From positions 496,001 through 560,000 of the forward strand of contig NZ_JAUFQR010000003.1 of assembly GCF_030409875.1 (NCBI RefSeq): 64,000 nucleotides of DNA. Direction: 5' to 3'. Shown here one piece after another: positions 1 through 7,628 of this stretch. Each line of letters begins with the position of its first letter. Position 1 is the stretch's first letter. This DNA comes from Chryseobacterium tructae (GTDB lineage: Bacteria > Bacteroidota > Bacteroidia > Flavobacteriales > Weeksellaceae). The notes below the pieces were generated by a model, which was given only the letters and a program-made list of their open reading frames with translations, was not told the origin of the DNA and did not search any database. Both the position numbers and the translations under genes were made by a program.

Positions 1-293
1 TCGGGGAGACCATCCCCTTTAATACCACAATAAGCAAGATCCACAGTATCTCCAAATGCTGCTTCCAATTTGTATTGTCCATTGTTGGTGAGTTTAATAC
101 TACTGAAATGATCCTCTGAAGCAGCTGTTTTTGATAAATAATAGATAACAGGTTTATCATAAGAAATTCCCGGATAATATCCCGTTAGCTGCACATATTG
201 TGGTTTTAGATCTTCAAAAGATGTTACTAGTTCTGAAATCTCAGCTACACTTAGATTTTGTAGCTCGCTCATTGAATTTTTAATAATTGCCAT
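1..293 (-). CDS. N-terminus of a pectate-lyase-like beta-helix protein (cut by the window edge)
   Basis: The frame opens at the ATG at 293 (MAIIKNSMSELQNLS) and runs off the left edge after about 97 codons, so only the N-terminus is here. There is no signal peptide. Residues about 30-60 (a GYYPG then VIYYLS stretch) and the segment ending IKGDGLP resemble the linker and GAKGDGVTDD-type entry motif of right-handed beta-helix proteins of the pectate-lyase/GH55-like superfamily, including many phage tail spikes. Substrate and role cannot be told from this fragment. A start at the second Met (MSELQ, codon 8) is possible. Confidence 0.55.
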   Translation of the reverse strand, partial: MAIIKNSMSELQNLSVAEISELVTSFEDLKPQYVQLTGYYPGISYDKPVIYYLSKTAASEDHFSSIKLTNNGQYKLEAAFGDTVDLAYCGIKGDGLP

Positions 294-383
294 TGTACTT
301 TATGATTTTGGTTTTAATTGTCTTCAAAAGTACAAAGCCATAGCGCCAAAAGACGACGTATTATAAATGTTTTGATTTTTATT

Positions 384-935
384 TTACCCTAATCCAAAAA
401 GCTCTTTTCCATCAAATATCCACTTCCCATTCCTTTGTTTGAAAAAATAAATTTCAATTTTAGAGCCTATTCCCCGGCTCTTTACAACAGTAATCGTTGC
501 AAACTTTCCGGATTGATCCATTAAGCAATTTAGTAACTCAACATTAACAGTATTATAAGGTTTGGGGATTTCTTGAATTAACTTAATAGGATAATTATCA
601 ACAGAGTTCAGCGGAATGTGGGTGATCCCAAAATATAAAGGCTCAAATTTTTCCTGGTTTAGTTTAAATTTCTCTTTAAATAAGGAAATAGCATCTTTTA
701 AATACATCGTCCCGATTCCTGCATATAGATGAACAACTATGCTATCATTATTTACTTTACTTCCCGGTATTTTAGACATATCAAAATATGAAATATGATC
801 CATCAAAACTGTAAAGTTCTGATCAATAATACTAGCTGCAATATGCTCGTTATTCTTTTGTTCATCTTTGCATGAGAACATGAGCAAAATAAAAAATATA
901 AACTTGAACTTTCCTATCCTATTCAATGGCATCAT
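384..935 (-). CDS. Hypothetical lipoprotein, 183 aa
   Basis: I do not recognise the family. The N-terminus is a short basic stretch, a hydrophobic segment (FIFFILLMF) and a lipobox-like SC, so the protein is probably exported and lipidated at Cys22. The mature part is mixed alpha/beta with no obvious catalytic motif and ends in an NGKWIFDGKEL-type strand common in small periplasmic lipoproteins. Two adjacent Met codons open the frame and either could be used. It stands alone between the beta-helix gene and a 520-bp gap. Confidence 0.6.
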   Translation of the reverse strand: MMPLNRIGKFKFIFFILLMFSCKDEQKNNEHIAASIIDQNFTVLMDHISYFDMSKIPGSKVNNDSIVVHLYAGIGTMYLKDAISLFKEKFKLNQEKFEPLYFGITHIPLNSVDNYPIKLIQEIPKPYNTVNVELLNCLMDQSGKFATITVVKSRGIGSKIEIYFFKQRNGKWIFDGKELFGLG

Positions 936-1455
936 TGGTTATTTATGTTAATTGCAATATATTAGATTCTCCGGTACCAACAAATAGATTACGAAATATT
1001 TTTCTTAAACAATAACTTTTTTCCATCAGTCATTTTTTGACTCAGATCAAAGTTTTCCATTCTCACATGTCCATATCCAAATTTCCACAAATGGTAGTTT
1101 TTGTATTAAAGCATGATTTAATGGTTTTATCCATAGAAGATATCATCTAGTACCGACAAAAACATCCTTCCTATAATTTACTTAAAATAAATATCTTACA
1201 TTAAAATTTACACCAAAATAAACTCAACCGAAACAAAAAAAACACGTTCAGTGTTTCATGTGAAACATAAAGAATATATTACCCCCCATTTTATAATGGG
1301 TTATTTTCAATATTAATGATAATCAAGTAGAAATGCTCAATTATGTAAAATAAGGTTCAAATAACAAAATATTTATACCTATAAATGAGACAGATACTCA
1401 AGAAATCGAAAGATCAGGCTGGGCTGTATAAAAAACAATCCTCATAAGGTCGTTT
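936..1455. other. 520-bp gene-free, AT-rich gap
   Basis: I see no credible ORF on either strand. The gap holds the parS-like palindrome at 1252-1267 and, 17 bp further on, a short inverted repeat (CCCATT at 1285-1290 with AATGGG at 1295-1300) that lacks a clear T-run on either side. Both flanking genes lie on the minus strand, so the gap contains the promoter of the lipoprotein gene; I could not find an exact TAnnTTTG box for it. Confidence 0.5.
1252..1267. other. parS: parS-like centromere site
   Basis: The 16-mer TGTTTCATGTGAAACA differs by one central base (T for C at position 8) from the widely conserved chromosomal parS sequence TGTTTCACGTGAAACA bound by ParB/Spo0J. It lies in a non-coding gap, as parS sites often do. 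The match is seen directly; ParB binding is inferred, and parA/parB are not in this window. Confidence 0.45.
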
Positions 1456-2142
1456 TTATGAAAGATAGTTTTTGATTAGTGAATGAGCAAGGCATTTTGA
1501 TGAATCTAATAGTTTATGATTCTTCTCTGTTGTATTCATTACAACATTAAGGTCTGTGCAGGCAATAATGATGAAATCTACTTCCTGATCTATTTTTTCC
1601 ATCAGTTTTTCCCATAAAACTGTATTTTCCGGATCATCTTTTTGTTTTTTGATCCTTTGGATGACCTGAATGACTTCATCTTGCCAGCTTTCTTTAAATA
1701 TAAACTGGTGCCCTTGATTTATAATTTCATTCTGATATATATTGGAATCGAATGTTGTTTTGGTAGCAAGAAGAGTTATCCTCTGAGCTGTTGAAGGTAA
1801 TTGCTTACAAGTTTCTTCCACGATATTCAACAAAGGGGTATTGACCGAATTGATAAGATCATGAATATAAATATGAGCAGAGTTACAAGGCATTGCAATA
1901 CAATCAACACCATTATTTTCCAGCTTTTTCAATCCTTTGATGATGGTCTCCTGCATAAGCTCATGATCAATAGGACGATCTAAATAAAAAGGGGTAGGTA
2001 ATGAATAGATTATAATTTCAGGAAATTCTTCATCTAATTGGGCATTATATTGTTCCTGACATTCATCTAACACCTGCTCCAGAAAAGGAGTGGTAGACCT
2101 GGGGCCCATTCCTCCTAAAATCCCCAATACCTTATTTCTCAT
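1456..2142 (-). CDS. Aspartate/glutamate racemase family protein
   Basis: Cofactor-independent amino-acid racemase family. The 228-residue length is normal for the family. The N-terminal LGILGGMGP motif (residues 6-14) is typical of aspartate racemases, and the two catalytic cysteines are in place: Cys86 in MPCNSAH and Cys195 in IIACTDLN. These act as the acid/base pair that inverts the alpha carbon. It is probably cytoplasmic and interconverts L- and D-aspartate or a related amino acid; the exact substrate cannot be read from the sequence. It is a single gene with its own -7 box just upstream. Confidence 0.85.
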   Translation of the reverse strand: MRNKVLGILGGMGPRSTTPFLEQVLDECQEQYNAQLDEEFPEIIIYSLPTPFYLDRPIDHELMQETIIKGLKKLENNGVDCIAMPCNSAHIYIHDLINSVNTPLLNIVEETCKQLPSTAQRITLLATKTTFDSNIYQNEIINQGHQFIFKESWQDEVIQVIQRIKKQKDDPENTVLWEKLMEKIDQEVDFIIIACTDLNVVMNTTEKNHKLLDSSKCLAHSLIKNYLS

Positions 2143-2164
2143 ATCTTCTCCAATGATTTACTAA

Positions 2165-2172
2165 CAAAAATA
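2165..2172 (-). promoter_or_regulatory. Bacteroidota -7 box for the racemase gene
   Basis: On the minus strand this reads TATTTTTG, an exact TAnnTTTG match, 23 bp upstream of the racemase ATG. A TTG lies only 14 bp further upstream, shorter than usual, so the -33 element is uncertain. Confidence 0.4.
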
Positions 2173-2300
2173 GTCATTTTATTCTGCAATTCTCTTCTGA
2201 AACACATCTACCACAAGGCTTTTGAGTAAAATAAAATCGGCACAAATACATGTACCGATTTAACCACTATTAAAAACTAACGAAAAGATTATTTAATCCT

Positions 2301-3275
2301 TTATTTCTTTATAAATTTATTTCTATAGACATCTCCCTTAGTACTTTTGGAAACAATAATATAGTTTCCAGGCACTAAATGGCTTACATCAATTCCCTGC
2401 TTGTACTGATGATCATTTTTCTTAAGAACCAGTTTCCCTGACATATCTATGATTGTAACCTCATTATATTGTTCTGATTCTTTCCCAATATAAAGGAACT
2501 GGGTTGTAGGATTCGGGTATATATTTAATTTATTTTCTTTTTGTTTTACTTCTCCTGTTCCTAGCCCCCCACAAAATTCCCAGTTATCATATTGAAGCTC
2601 AACAAAAGCAAACGGATCTAACATTTGACATTGAGTAGGGCAATATTCTGTGCAGGCATAAAATCCATATACTCCAGATTTAGAAGCAGTATAGCTATCC
2701 CCGGTTACATTAGGAATCACGCAAGGGTCTCCGGTAAAAGGTGCAGTGGTAGTCGGAATACATTTAAACCAGGTATGAGGGCCATACACCACAGGAAACA
2801 CATCATCAAATTTTACAGGCGCTTCCGAGCATACATGTACTATTCCGCCATCTACAATCTCGTAAGTTCCGGGAACAAACGTAGACATCATCGCAGGAAG
2901 GCCATAAACATATCCATCTGCCATCACTGCAGGGCTTTCAGCCATACAATCTCCTTGGGTAACTTCTACTTTAAAATAATACAATTGGTCATTCCCATTA
3001 ATAGTCAGCTGCTGGGCTGTTGCTCCGGAAATTGCTACCCAAGGATTATTATTAGGAGTCTGCCAAGTCCATTCCTGTTTATACCATTGATAAGAAGAAT
3101 ACGTTTGTGTAGTGGAAAGAATCTCATCTTCAGTATCACAGAACAGGATCTTATCGGCAAACATAGCTCCTAATCTCGGGCTGGTAATGGTGGGCTCACA
3201 TTGTGCTCTCACATTCAGAAGGTTGAATAATAAAAATGTTAAAAAAATCAGTTTTGTTTTCATATATATTGACAT
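2301..3275 (-). CDS. Secreted T9SS-sorted protein with Ig-like segments
   Basis: The protein has a signal peptide (LIFLTFLLFNLLNVRAQ) and a C-terminal type A sorting domain of the type IX secretion system: NIYPNPT near residue 252, a VTIIDMSGK strand, and a final DVSHLVPGNYII...KFIKK block. It is expected to cross the outer membrane by T9SS and be cell-attached or released. The middle has SYQWYK and HTWFKC segments with paired cysteines, as in Ig/PKD-like repeats of adhesins. No catalytic motif is visible, so an adhesive or structural role is likelier than an enzyme. It follows the sigma/anti-sigma barrel gene on the same strand after about 35 bp and may be co-transcribed with it. Confidence 0.75.
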   Translation of the reverse strand: MSIYMKTKLIFLTFLLFNLLNVRAQCEPTITSPRLGAMFADKILFCDTEDEILSTTQTYSSYQWYKQEWTWQTPNNNPWVAISGATAQQLTINGNDQLYYFKVEVTQGDCMAESPAVMADGYVYGLPAMMSTFVPGTYEIVDGGIVHVCSEAPVKFDDVFPVVYGPHTWFKCIPTTTAPFTGDPCVIPNVTGDSYTASKSGVYGFYACTEYCPTQCQMLDPFAFVELQYDNWEFCGGLGTGEVKQKENKLNIYPNPTTQFLYIGKESEQYNEVTIIDMSGKLVLKKNDHQYKQGIDVSHLVPGNYIIVSKSTKGDVYRNKFIKK

Positions 3276-3310
3276 TTAAGGTTGATTTCTATTTTAAAAA
3301 ATCATCAGCA

Positions 3311-5260
3311 TTAATCAATCAACAATCTGATCCCAAACTTCACATTAAAATGCAGAGGTTTCTCCTTGTAAATAGTATTAGGCGATTCCTCATCTCTGAA
3401 ATGATATCCTATCCCCGGTTCTGCATAAATCCCTAACCTATTAACTACCTTCATCTGAAGCCCAACTGCAGTATTCACGGAAAACGACAGTGGCTTATGT
3501 TCCATATTTTCTTTTGATGTTTCCCTCACCTCATCATGCACCACATAACTTGTCGTAACACTTCCTGATATAGGCTTTTCCAACATCGCTCCACCAGTAA
3601 TATATCCTGTAAACCTTCCTTTCTGAATGACATTATAATTAACCTGAACAGGGATTCCGATATAATGCACCACCTGCTCTCCTTTAATATAATTATCATT
3701 ACTTCCTGAATGGAGTTCTGAGGCTAGTTTGGTATAATTCACCCCTGTTCCTATTCCCCATTTTTTACCTAAATTATAATACAGAGACAGCCCAAATGTT
3801 ACCGGAACCTTATGTCTGATCCTAGCTTCTACGGGTTTGCTTTGATTGGCCAGCAACACTTGTGTTAAAGGATCATCTACATATTCAGAAGCACTCCATA
3901 CCTGTTCAAAGTTCATTGGCTTTCCATTAACGGAGGCATAACCATGGAACTGTTGTTCCGCTGAATTGGAAGATGCATTTCCTGTAAGCATGCTGAGCAT
4001 CCATTTTCTTTCTGATTTGGAATTTATCTTCTTCTTTGTATTATCTGGATATTTTTCAGACAACTCTTCATCTATCTTATTTACCTCTTTATTAAAACTT
4101 TCATCCTTCATTCCATTATCAATCAAAGGCATTTCTCTTGGTTTATTTTCCACAGATGCAGGATCCATAACTTCAGCCATTTTAATAATAGTCTGAGTAT
4201 TTTCCTTATTCTCTGTGGTCTTTCTTCTCACCTGCTCAGGTTTAATCTGTTCTATACCTTTTGCAGAAGGCTGTCCCACATTAACATTATTTTGAGCTAA
4301 AGAAACATCCGCCTTTGTATCCTTTTCTGTGCTTATCCTTTTTTGTTGTTCTTCATCTTTCAAAGGCTGATTTCTATCTGTCTCTTTATTAGAATCTGCC
4401 AAATTTTGTGAAATCTTCTTCTGATTCTCATCCGGCAACATCTTTATCATCATAAAAATCAAAACAGCCGCGGCAGCAATACCTCCAATACGATACAACC
4501 AGGACTTACTTCCAGCAGCATCTTTTGTTATTTTTTTTCTTTCGTTTTCAGTATCAATTGCGGGAGCAAAGTCCATTACTGGCTTATTATCCTCTTCTTG
4601 TGAAAATAATTCATCTTTAATGTCATCCCACAATCCCTCCGGAACCTCTTCTTCATGGTCCTCCATTCTGCTTCGCAGGGTATTGAGCCATTCGTTATTC
4701 ATATTGTGCTTTTTTTGACATTTAAATTCCTTTATCTTCTGAACCAACAACCCTTTTGCACGATGAAACTGTGATGCAGAAGAATTTTCTGCAATTCCCA
4801 GCAATAAAGCAATGTCCTTATGACTTTTCTTTTCAAATACGTAAAGGTTGAAAACCGTTCTATATCCATCTGGAAGAGAACGGATTAAATCCATAATATC
4901 TTCTTTTGGCATTTCTTCAAAGTCTGGTTCCTCTTCATTGGCTAGATCTGGAAGATCATCTACTTCAACGGAAGATTTAAAATCTCCTTTCTGCCTGATG
5001 TGTTTCAGGGATTCGTTTACTGCAATACGGCTCATCCATGCCCTAAGGGAGCCTTCTCCTCTGTATTCAAATGATTCTATCGAGCGGAACATCTTGATAA
5101 AACTATTTTGAAGGACATCATGCACATCTTCTTTTTCAGTGATGTATCGGGAGCATACATAGGCCAGATTACCTGAATAAGCTCCAAAAAGCTCTTTCCA
5201 GGCGGCTTCCTCCTTCTGCAGAAGACGGTGTACCAAAATCTGTTCTTTACTTTCTCCCAT
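3311..5260 (-). CDS. ECF sigma factor fused in frame to an anti-sigma-like beta-barrel protein
   Basis: One open frame carries two proteins that are normally separate neighbours. The first ~185 residues are a complete ECF sigma-70 factor: region 2 (ITEKEDVHDVLQNSFIKMF, then SLRAWMSRIAVNE) and region 4 (LPDGYRTVFNLYVFEKKSHKDIALLLGI). After QKKHN comes an internal ATG at 4702 that opens MNNEWLNTLRSRMEDHEEE. This part has an acidic cytoplasmic segment, one membrane helix (GIAAAAVLIFMMIKML), a long charged linker and a C-terminal outer-membrane-type beta barrel ending KFGIRLLID, an arrangement typical of the gene that follows such sigma factors. I chose the ATG at 5260 because a promoter box at 5302-5330 overlaps the longer ORF start at 5317. 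Either a true fusion or a one-base error in the A7 run at the junction. Confidence 0.75.
   Translation of the reverse strand: MGESKEQILVHRLLQKEEAAWKELFGAYSGNLAYVCSRYITEKEDVHDVLQNSFIKMFRSIESFEYRGEGSLRAWMSRIAVNESLKHIRQKGDFKSSVEVDDLPDLANEEEPDFEEMPKEDIMDLIRSLPDGYRTVFNLYVFEKKSHKDIALLLGIAENSSASQFHRAKGLLVQKIKEFKCQKKHNMNNEWLNTLRSRMEDHEEEVPEGLWDDIKDELFSQEEDNKPVMDFAPAIDTENERKKITKDAAGSKSWLYRIGGIAAAAVLIFMMIKMLPDENQKKISQNLADSNKETDRNQPLKDEEQQKRISTEKDTKADVSLAQNNVNVGQPSAKGIEQIKPEQVRRKTTENKENTQTIIKMAEVMDPASVENKPREMPLIDNGMKDESFNKEVNKIDEELSEKYPDNTKKKINSKSERKWMLSMLTGNASSNSAEQQFHGYASVNGKPMNFEQVWSASEYVDDPLTQVLLANQSKPVEARIRHKVPVTFGLSLYYNLGKKWGIGTGVNYTKLASELHSGSNDNYIKGEQVVHYIGIPVQVNYNVIQKGRFTGYITGGAMLEKPISGSVTTSYVVHDEVRETSKENMEHKPLSFSVNTAVGLQMKVVNRLGIYAEPGIGYHFRDEESPNTIYKEKPLHFNVKFGIRLLID
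4710..4716 (-). other. A7 run at the sigma / anti-sigma junction
   Basis: Seven A's on the minus strand lie 8 bp before the internal ATG at 4702. With six A's the sigma frame would end at a TGA overlapping that ATG (ATGA). With eight it would end at a TAA a few bases inside the next gene. Only the observed seven joins the two proteins. Confidence 0.7.
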
Positions 5261-5301
5261 GTCCTGCTCCGGTATACGATATATTCTTTTAAATTGTAGG
5301 G

Positions 5302-5330
5302 CAAAAATAGACTGCATCGTATAAATACAA
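5302..5330 (-). promoter_or_regulatory. Promoter of the sigma factor gene
   Basis: On the minus strand a TTG (5330-5328) is followed after 18 bp by TATATTT-like TATTTTTG (5309-5302), matching the TTG-N17-23-TAnnTTTG promoter of Bacteroidota primary sigma. Transcription would begin near 5297, leaving a leader of about 37 nt before the ATG at 5260. Confidence 0.6.
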
Positions 5331-5354
5331 TCTATTTCTAATAATAACCATTAA

Positions 5355-5930
5355 TTAATATTTTACGCAGAACGGAAAATTATAACCAATCGTCTCGTAA
5401 GGGGCAAGTACTGTTCCATCTACAGTAACTTTATCTGCTGTAACCACAAATCTTAGCGACCCGTCCATCCCTACATAAAACCCTTTCTGTTTAGCAGCTA
5501 ATAGCACTTCTGCCTTTTTAGTTCCTCCATCTACAGGAATCAGAACTTCAAGAGGCTTAGGGGACAAAGACAATTCTACAACATTATTGGCAGCATTCAG
5601 TGAGGCTTTATATTGAATATTATACTTCACCTTATCTATCGCCTTAATCGCTGTTTCCGCTTTTACAGGGTCTTTTACTACAGTTTTCACAATTTCTTCT
5701 ATCGGAAATTCAGAAAACATGATCGTATCCTTTTTTACTTTAAAATTCTTTATTGTTTCTGTTTTACGCTCTCCTTGTATTGTAATAAGTCTTCCTTTAT
5801 AGTTTCCATTCAAATCTTCGAGTCTTACCGGCCTGATTTCCGGGCCATCAAGACTACATGAATACAAAGTAAAACCTGTGAACACAAGTAAAATAGCTGT
5901 TAAAAATTGAGATACTGTAAATTTTTTCAT
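5355..5930 (-). CDS. DUF4840-type lipoprotein
   Basis: Starting at the ATG at 5930 gives MKKFTVSQFLTAILLVF and a lipobox LYSC, so this is an exported lipoprotein of about 191 residues. The longer frame from 5954 only adds MFNEKNNA ahead of a normal signal peptide. The mature part begins with a DLNGNYKG strand and ends YETIGYNFPFC, resembling the Bacteroidota family DUF4840, a beta-rich family of unknown function. It lies just upstream of the sigma gene on the same strand, but a promoter sits between them. Confidence 0.65.
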   Translation of the reverse strand: MKKFTVSQFLTAILLVFTGFTLYSCSLDGPEIRPVRLEDLNGNYKGRLITIQGERKTETIKNFKVKKDTIMFSEFPIEEIVKTVVKDPVKAETAIKAIDKVKYNIQYKASLNAANNVVELSLSPKPLEVLIPVDGGTKKAEVLLAAKQKGFYVGMDGSLRFVVTADKVTVDGTVLAPYETIGYNFPFCVKY

Positions 5931-6157
5931 TGCATTATTTTTTTCATTAAACATTAATTATTTTGAGTACTCATTGATATAAATCTCATTTTCCGGAAAT
6001 CTTGCATCTATTTTTAAAAAAAACGCAACATTTTTCATAACTCATTGATTATATGGGTTAAAAAATTAACACAAAATCAATATTTACCCAATAAAGAATA
6101 ATGAATACTCTGAAATTCACATTATAATGATTCCGGTAGAAGAAGATTTTTATAACT

Positions 6158-6187
6158 AAAAAAGGAAGCTACCCTATGTAACTTCCT
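6158..6187 (-). terminator. Rho-independent terminator of the efflux operon
   Basis: Read on the minus strand, AGGAAG-T-TAC pairs with GTA-G-CTTCCT across a short loop and is followed by a run of six T's, about 25 bp after the stop of the outer-membrane channel gene. Confidence 0.6.
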
Positions 6188-6212
6188 CTTTGTTATCTTT
6201 CTATTTCTCTTT

Positions 6213-7628
6213 TTACTCTACTCCACCACCTAGTGCACGGTAAAGATCCACCTCAGCATTTAATCTTTCCAGCGTCACATTGACCGCTTCCAGATCATTT
6301 TGAAGCTTATTGTTCTGTGCCGTAATCACCTCAAGGTAAGTAGCCATTCCGCTTTTATACAGCTTCAAAGCATCCCCAATTCCTTTATCTAAAATGGCTG
6401 TTCTCTGGTCTAGAAGCTGCAGTCTTTCAGAAGATCCTTGGGTTTTTGCCATTGCATCAGAAACTTCGCCAACAGCAGTCATGACGGATTGTTTAAAGTT
6501 GACCGCCGCCTTTTCCTGTTCAATTAATGCCGTTTCATAGGCGGTTTTCAACTGTTTCTTCTGAAAAATAGGGGCTGCTAAATTCGCTGCAACAGCCTTA
6601 GTTATGGAGCCCGGAATATCAAACCATGAACTGAATTTATTGGAATTCACTCCAATCTGTGGGCTCAGACTAATGCTTGGATACATTGCCGCTTTTGCCA
6701 ATCCTGTTTTTGAATTCAGGCTGATCACATTAAATTCTGCCATCTTCAGATCCGGTCTTCTGCTTAATAATTGTGCAGGAAGTCCTTCTGAAAGCTTATT
6801 TCCTGGAATCATTGTTCTCAGATCTCCTGATCTTTCAATCTTACTTGGATATTCTCCGCAAAGGATACTCAAAGCATTTTCCTGAATGGATATATTCTGT
6901 TTAGCCAAAGGAATCAAAAGCTCAGCCGTTTTCTTCTGCGCTTCTGATTGCTGTACAGCGAGTGAATTGATCTGCCCTGCCTTAAACTGAAGATCCATCA
7001 TTTTAAGCGTATTATTGCTTAATTCAATATTCTGCTCTGCAATTTTCATCTGCTCATCTAAACTTATCAGATTATAATAAGCCTGCGCTACCTGAACAAT
7101 GATCCTGCTTTTTACAGCATTTAGATTTTCTTTTTGAGCAAAATATTCTGCGGCCGCGGATTCTTTCTGCATCTTAGCTTTTCCCCAGATATCCACTTCC
7201 CATGTCAATCTCAGGTTGGCACTAAAGTCATCCATATACTTTGTTCCCACAAACTGCTCATTAAGAGATCCGTTAAGCGTATTCGTAGAAGCCCAGCTTC
7301 TGTTCGCTCCGGCATTGAGATCCAGTGTCGGAAGAAGAGATAGTTTAGCTTGTTTATAGATGAGGTCTAGTTGTTCTATATTCTTCAGAGCAACATTTAC
7401 TTCATTATTTCTGGTTAAAGCTTTATCTATTAACCCGATCAGTTTCGGATCCTTAAAGAATGTTTTCCATGGAAGGACTACGGTATCTCCTGTTACCTTT
7501 GTAGACTCTTTATAGGCTTCCGGCATCTGAAGATCTGTTCTTGCATAAGGTTTCCCCACGGCGCAGGACACCAGTATTGATGTCATTGCGCCTGAAATAA
7601 GGAAATTCTTTATATTAAATATTCTCAT
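6213..7628 (-). CDS. RND efflux outer-membrane lipoprotein (TolC/OprM, NodT family)
   Basis: Outer-membrane channel of a tripartite RND pump; it lets the drug-proton antiporter expel compounds across both membranes. A signal peptide with lipobox LVSC gives a lipidated Cys22, as in OprM. Two outer-membrane-efflux repeats cover residues ~60-255 and ~270-470, with long alpha-helical stretches such as SRIIVQVAQAYYNLISLDEQ and the conserved LLSRRPDLKMAEFNV between the repeats. The length of 471 is usual. Its start overlaps the end of the RND gene by 14 bp, so the two are translationally coupled. Unlike the two genes before it, this frame is intact. Confidence 0.9.
   Translation of the reverse strand: MRIFNIKNFLISGAMTSILVSCAVGKPYARTDLQMPEAYKESTKVTGDTVVLPWKTFFKDPKLIGLIDKALTRNNEVNVALKNIEQLDLIYKQAKLSLLPTLDLNAGANRSWASTNTLNGSLNEQFVGTKYMDDFSANLRLTWEVDIWGKAKMQKESAAAEYFAQKENLNAVKSRIIVQVAQAYYNLISLDEQMKIAEQNIELSNNTLKMMDLQFKAGQINSLAVQQSEAQKKTAELLIPLAKQNISIQENALSILCGEYPSKIERSGDLRTMIPGNKLSEGLPAQLLSRRPDLKMAEFNVISLNSKTGLAKAAMYPSISLSPQIGVNSNKFSSWFDIPGSITKAVAANLAAPIFQKKQLKTAYETALIEQEKAAVNFKQSVMTAVGEVSDAMAKTQGSSERLQLLDQRTAILDKGIGDALKLYKSGMATYLEVITAQNNKLQNDLEAVNVTLERLNAEVDLYRALGGGVE

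Noticed and set aside
1285..1300. Terminator in the 520-bp gap
   Set aside because: The CCCATT/AATGGG stem is weak and lacks a T-run on either strand.
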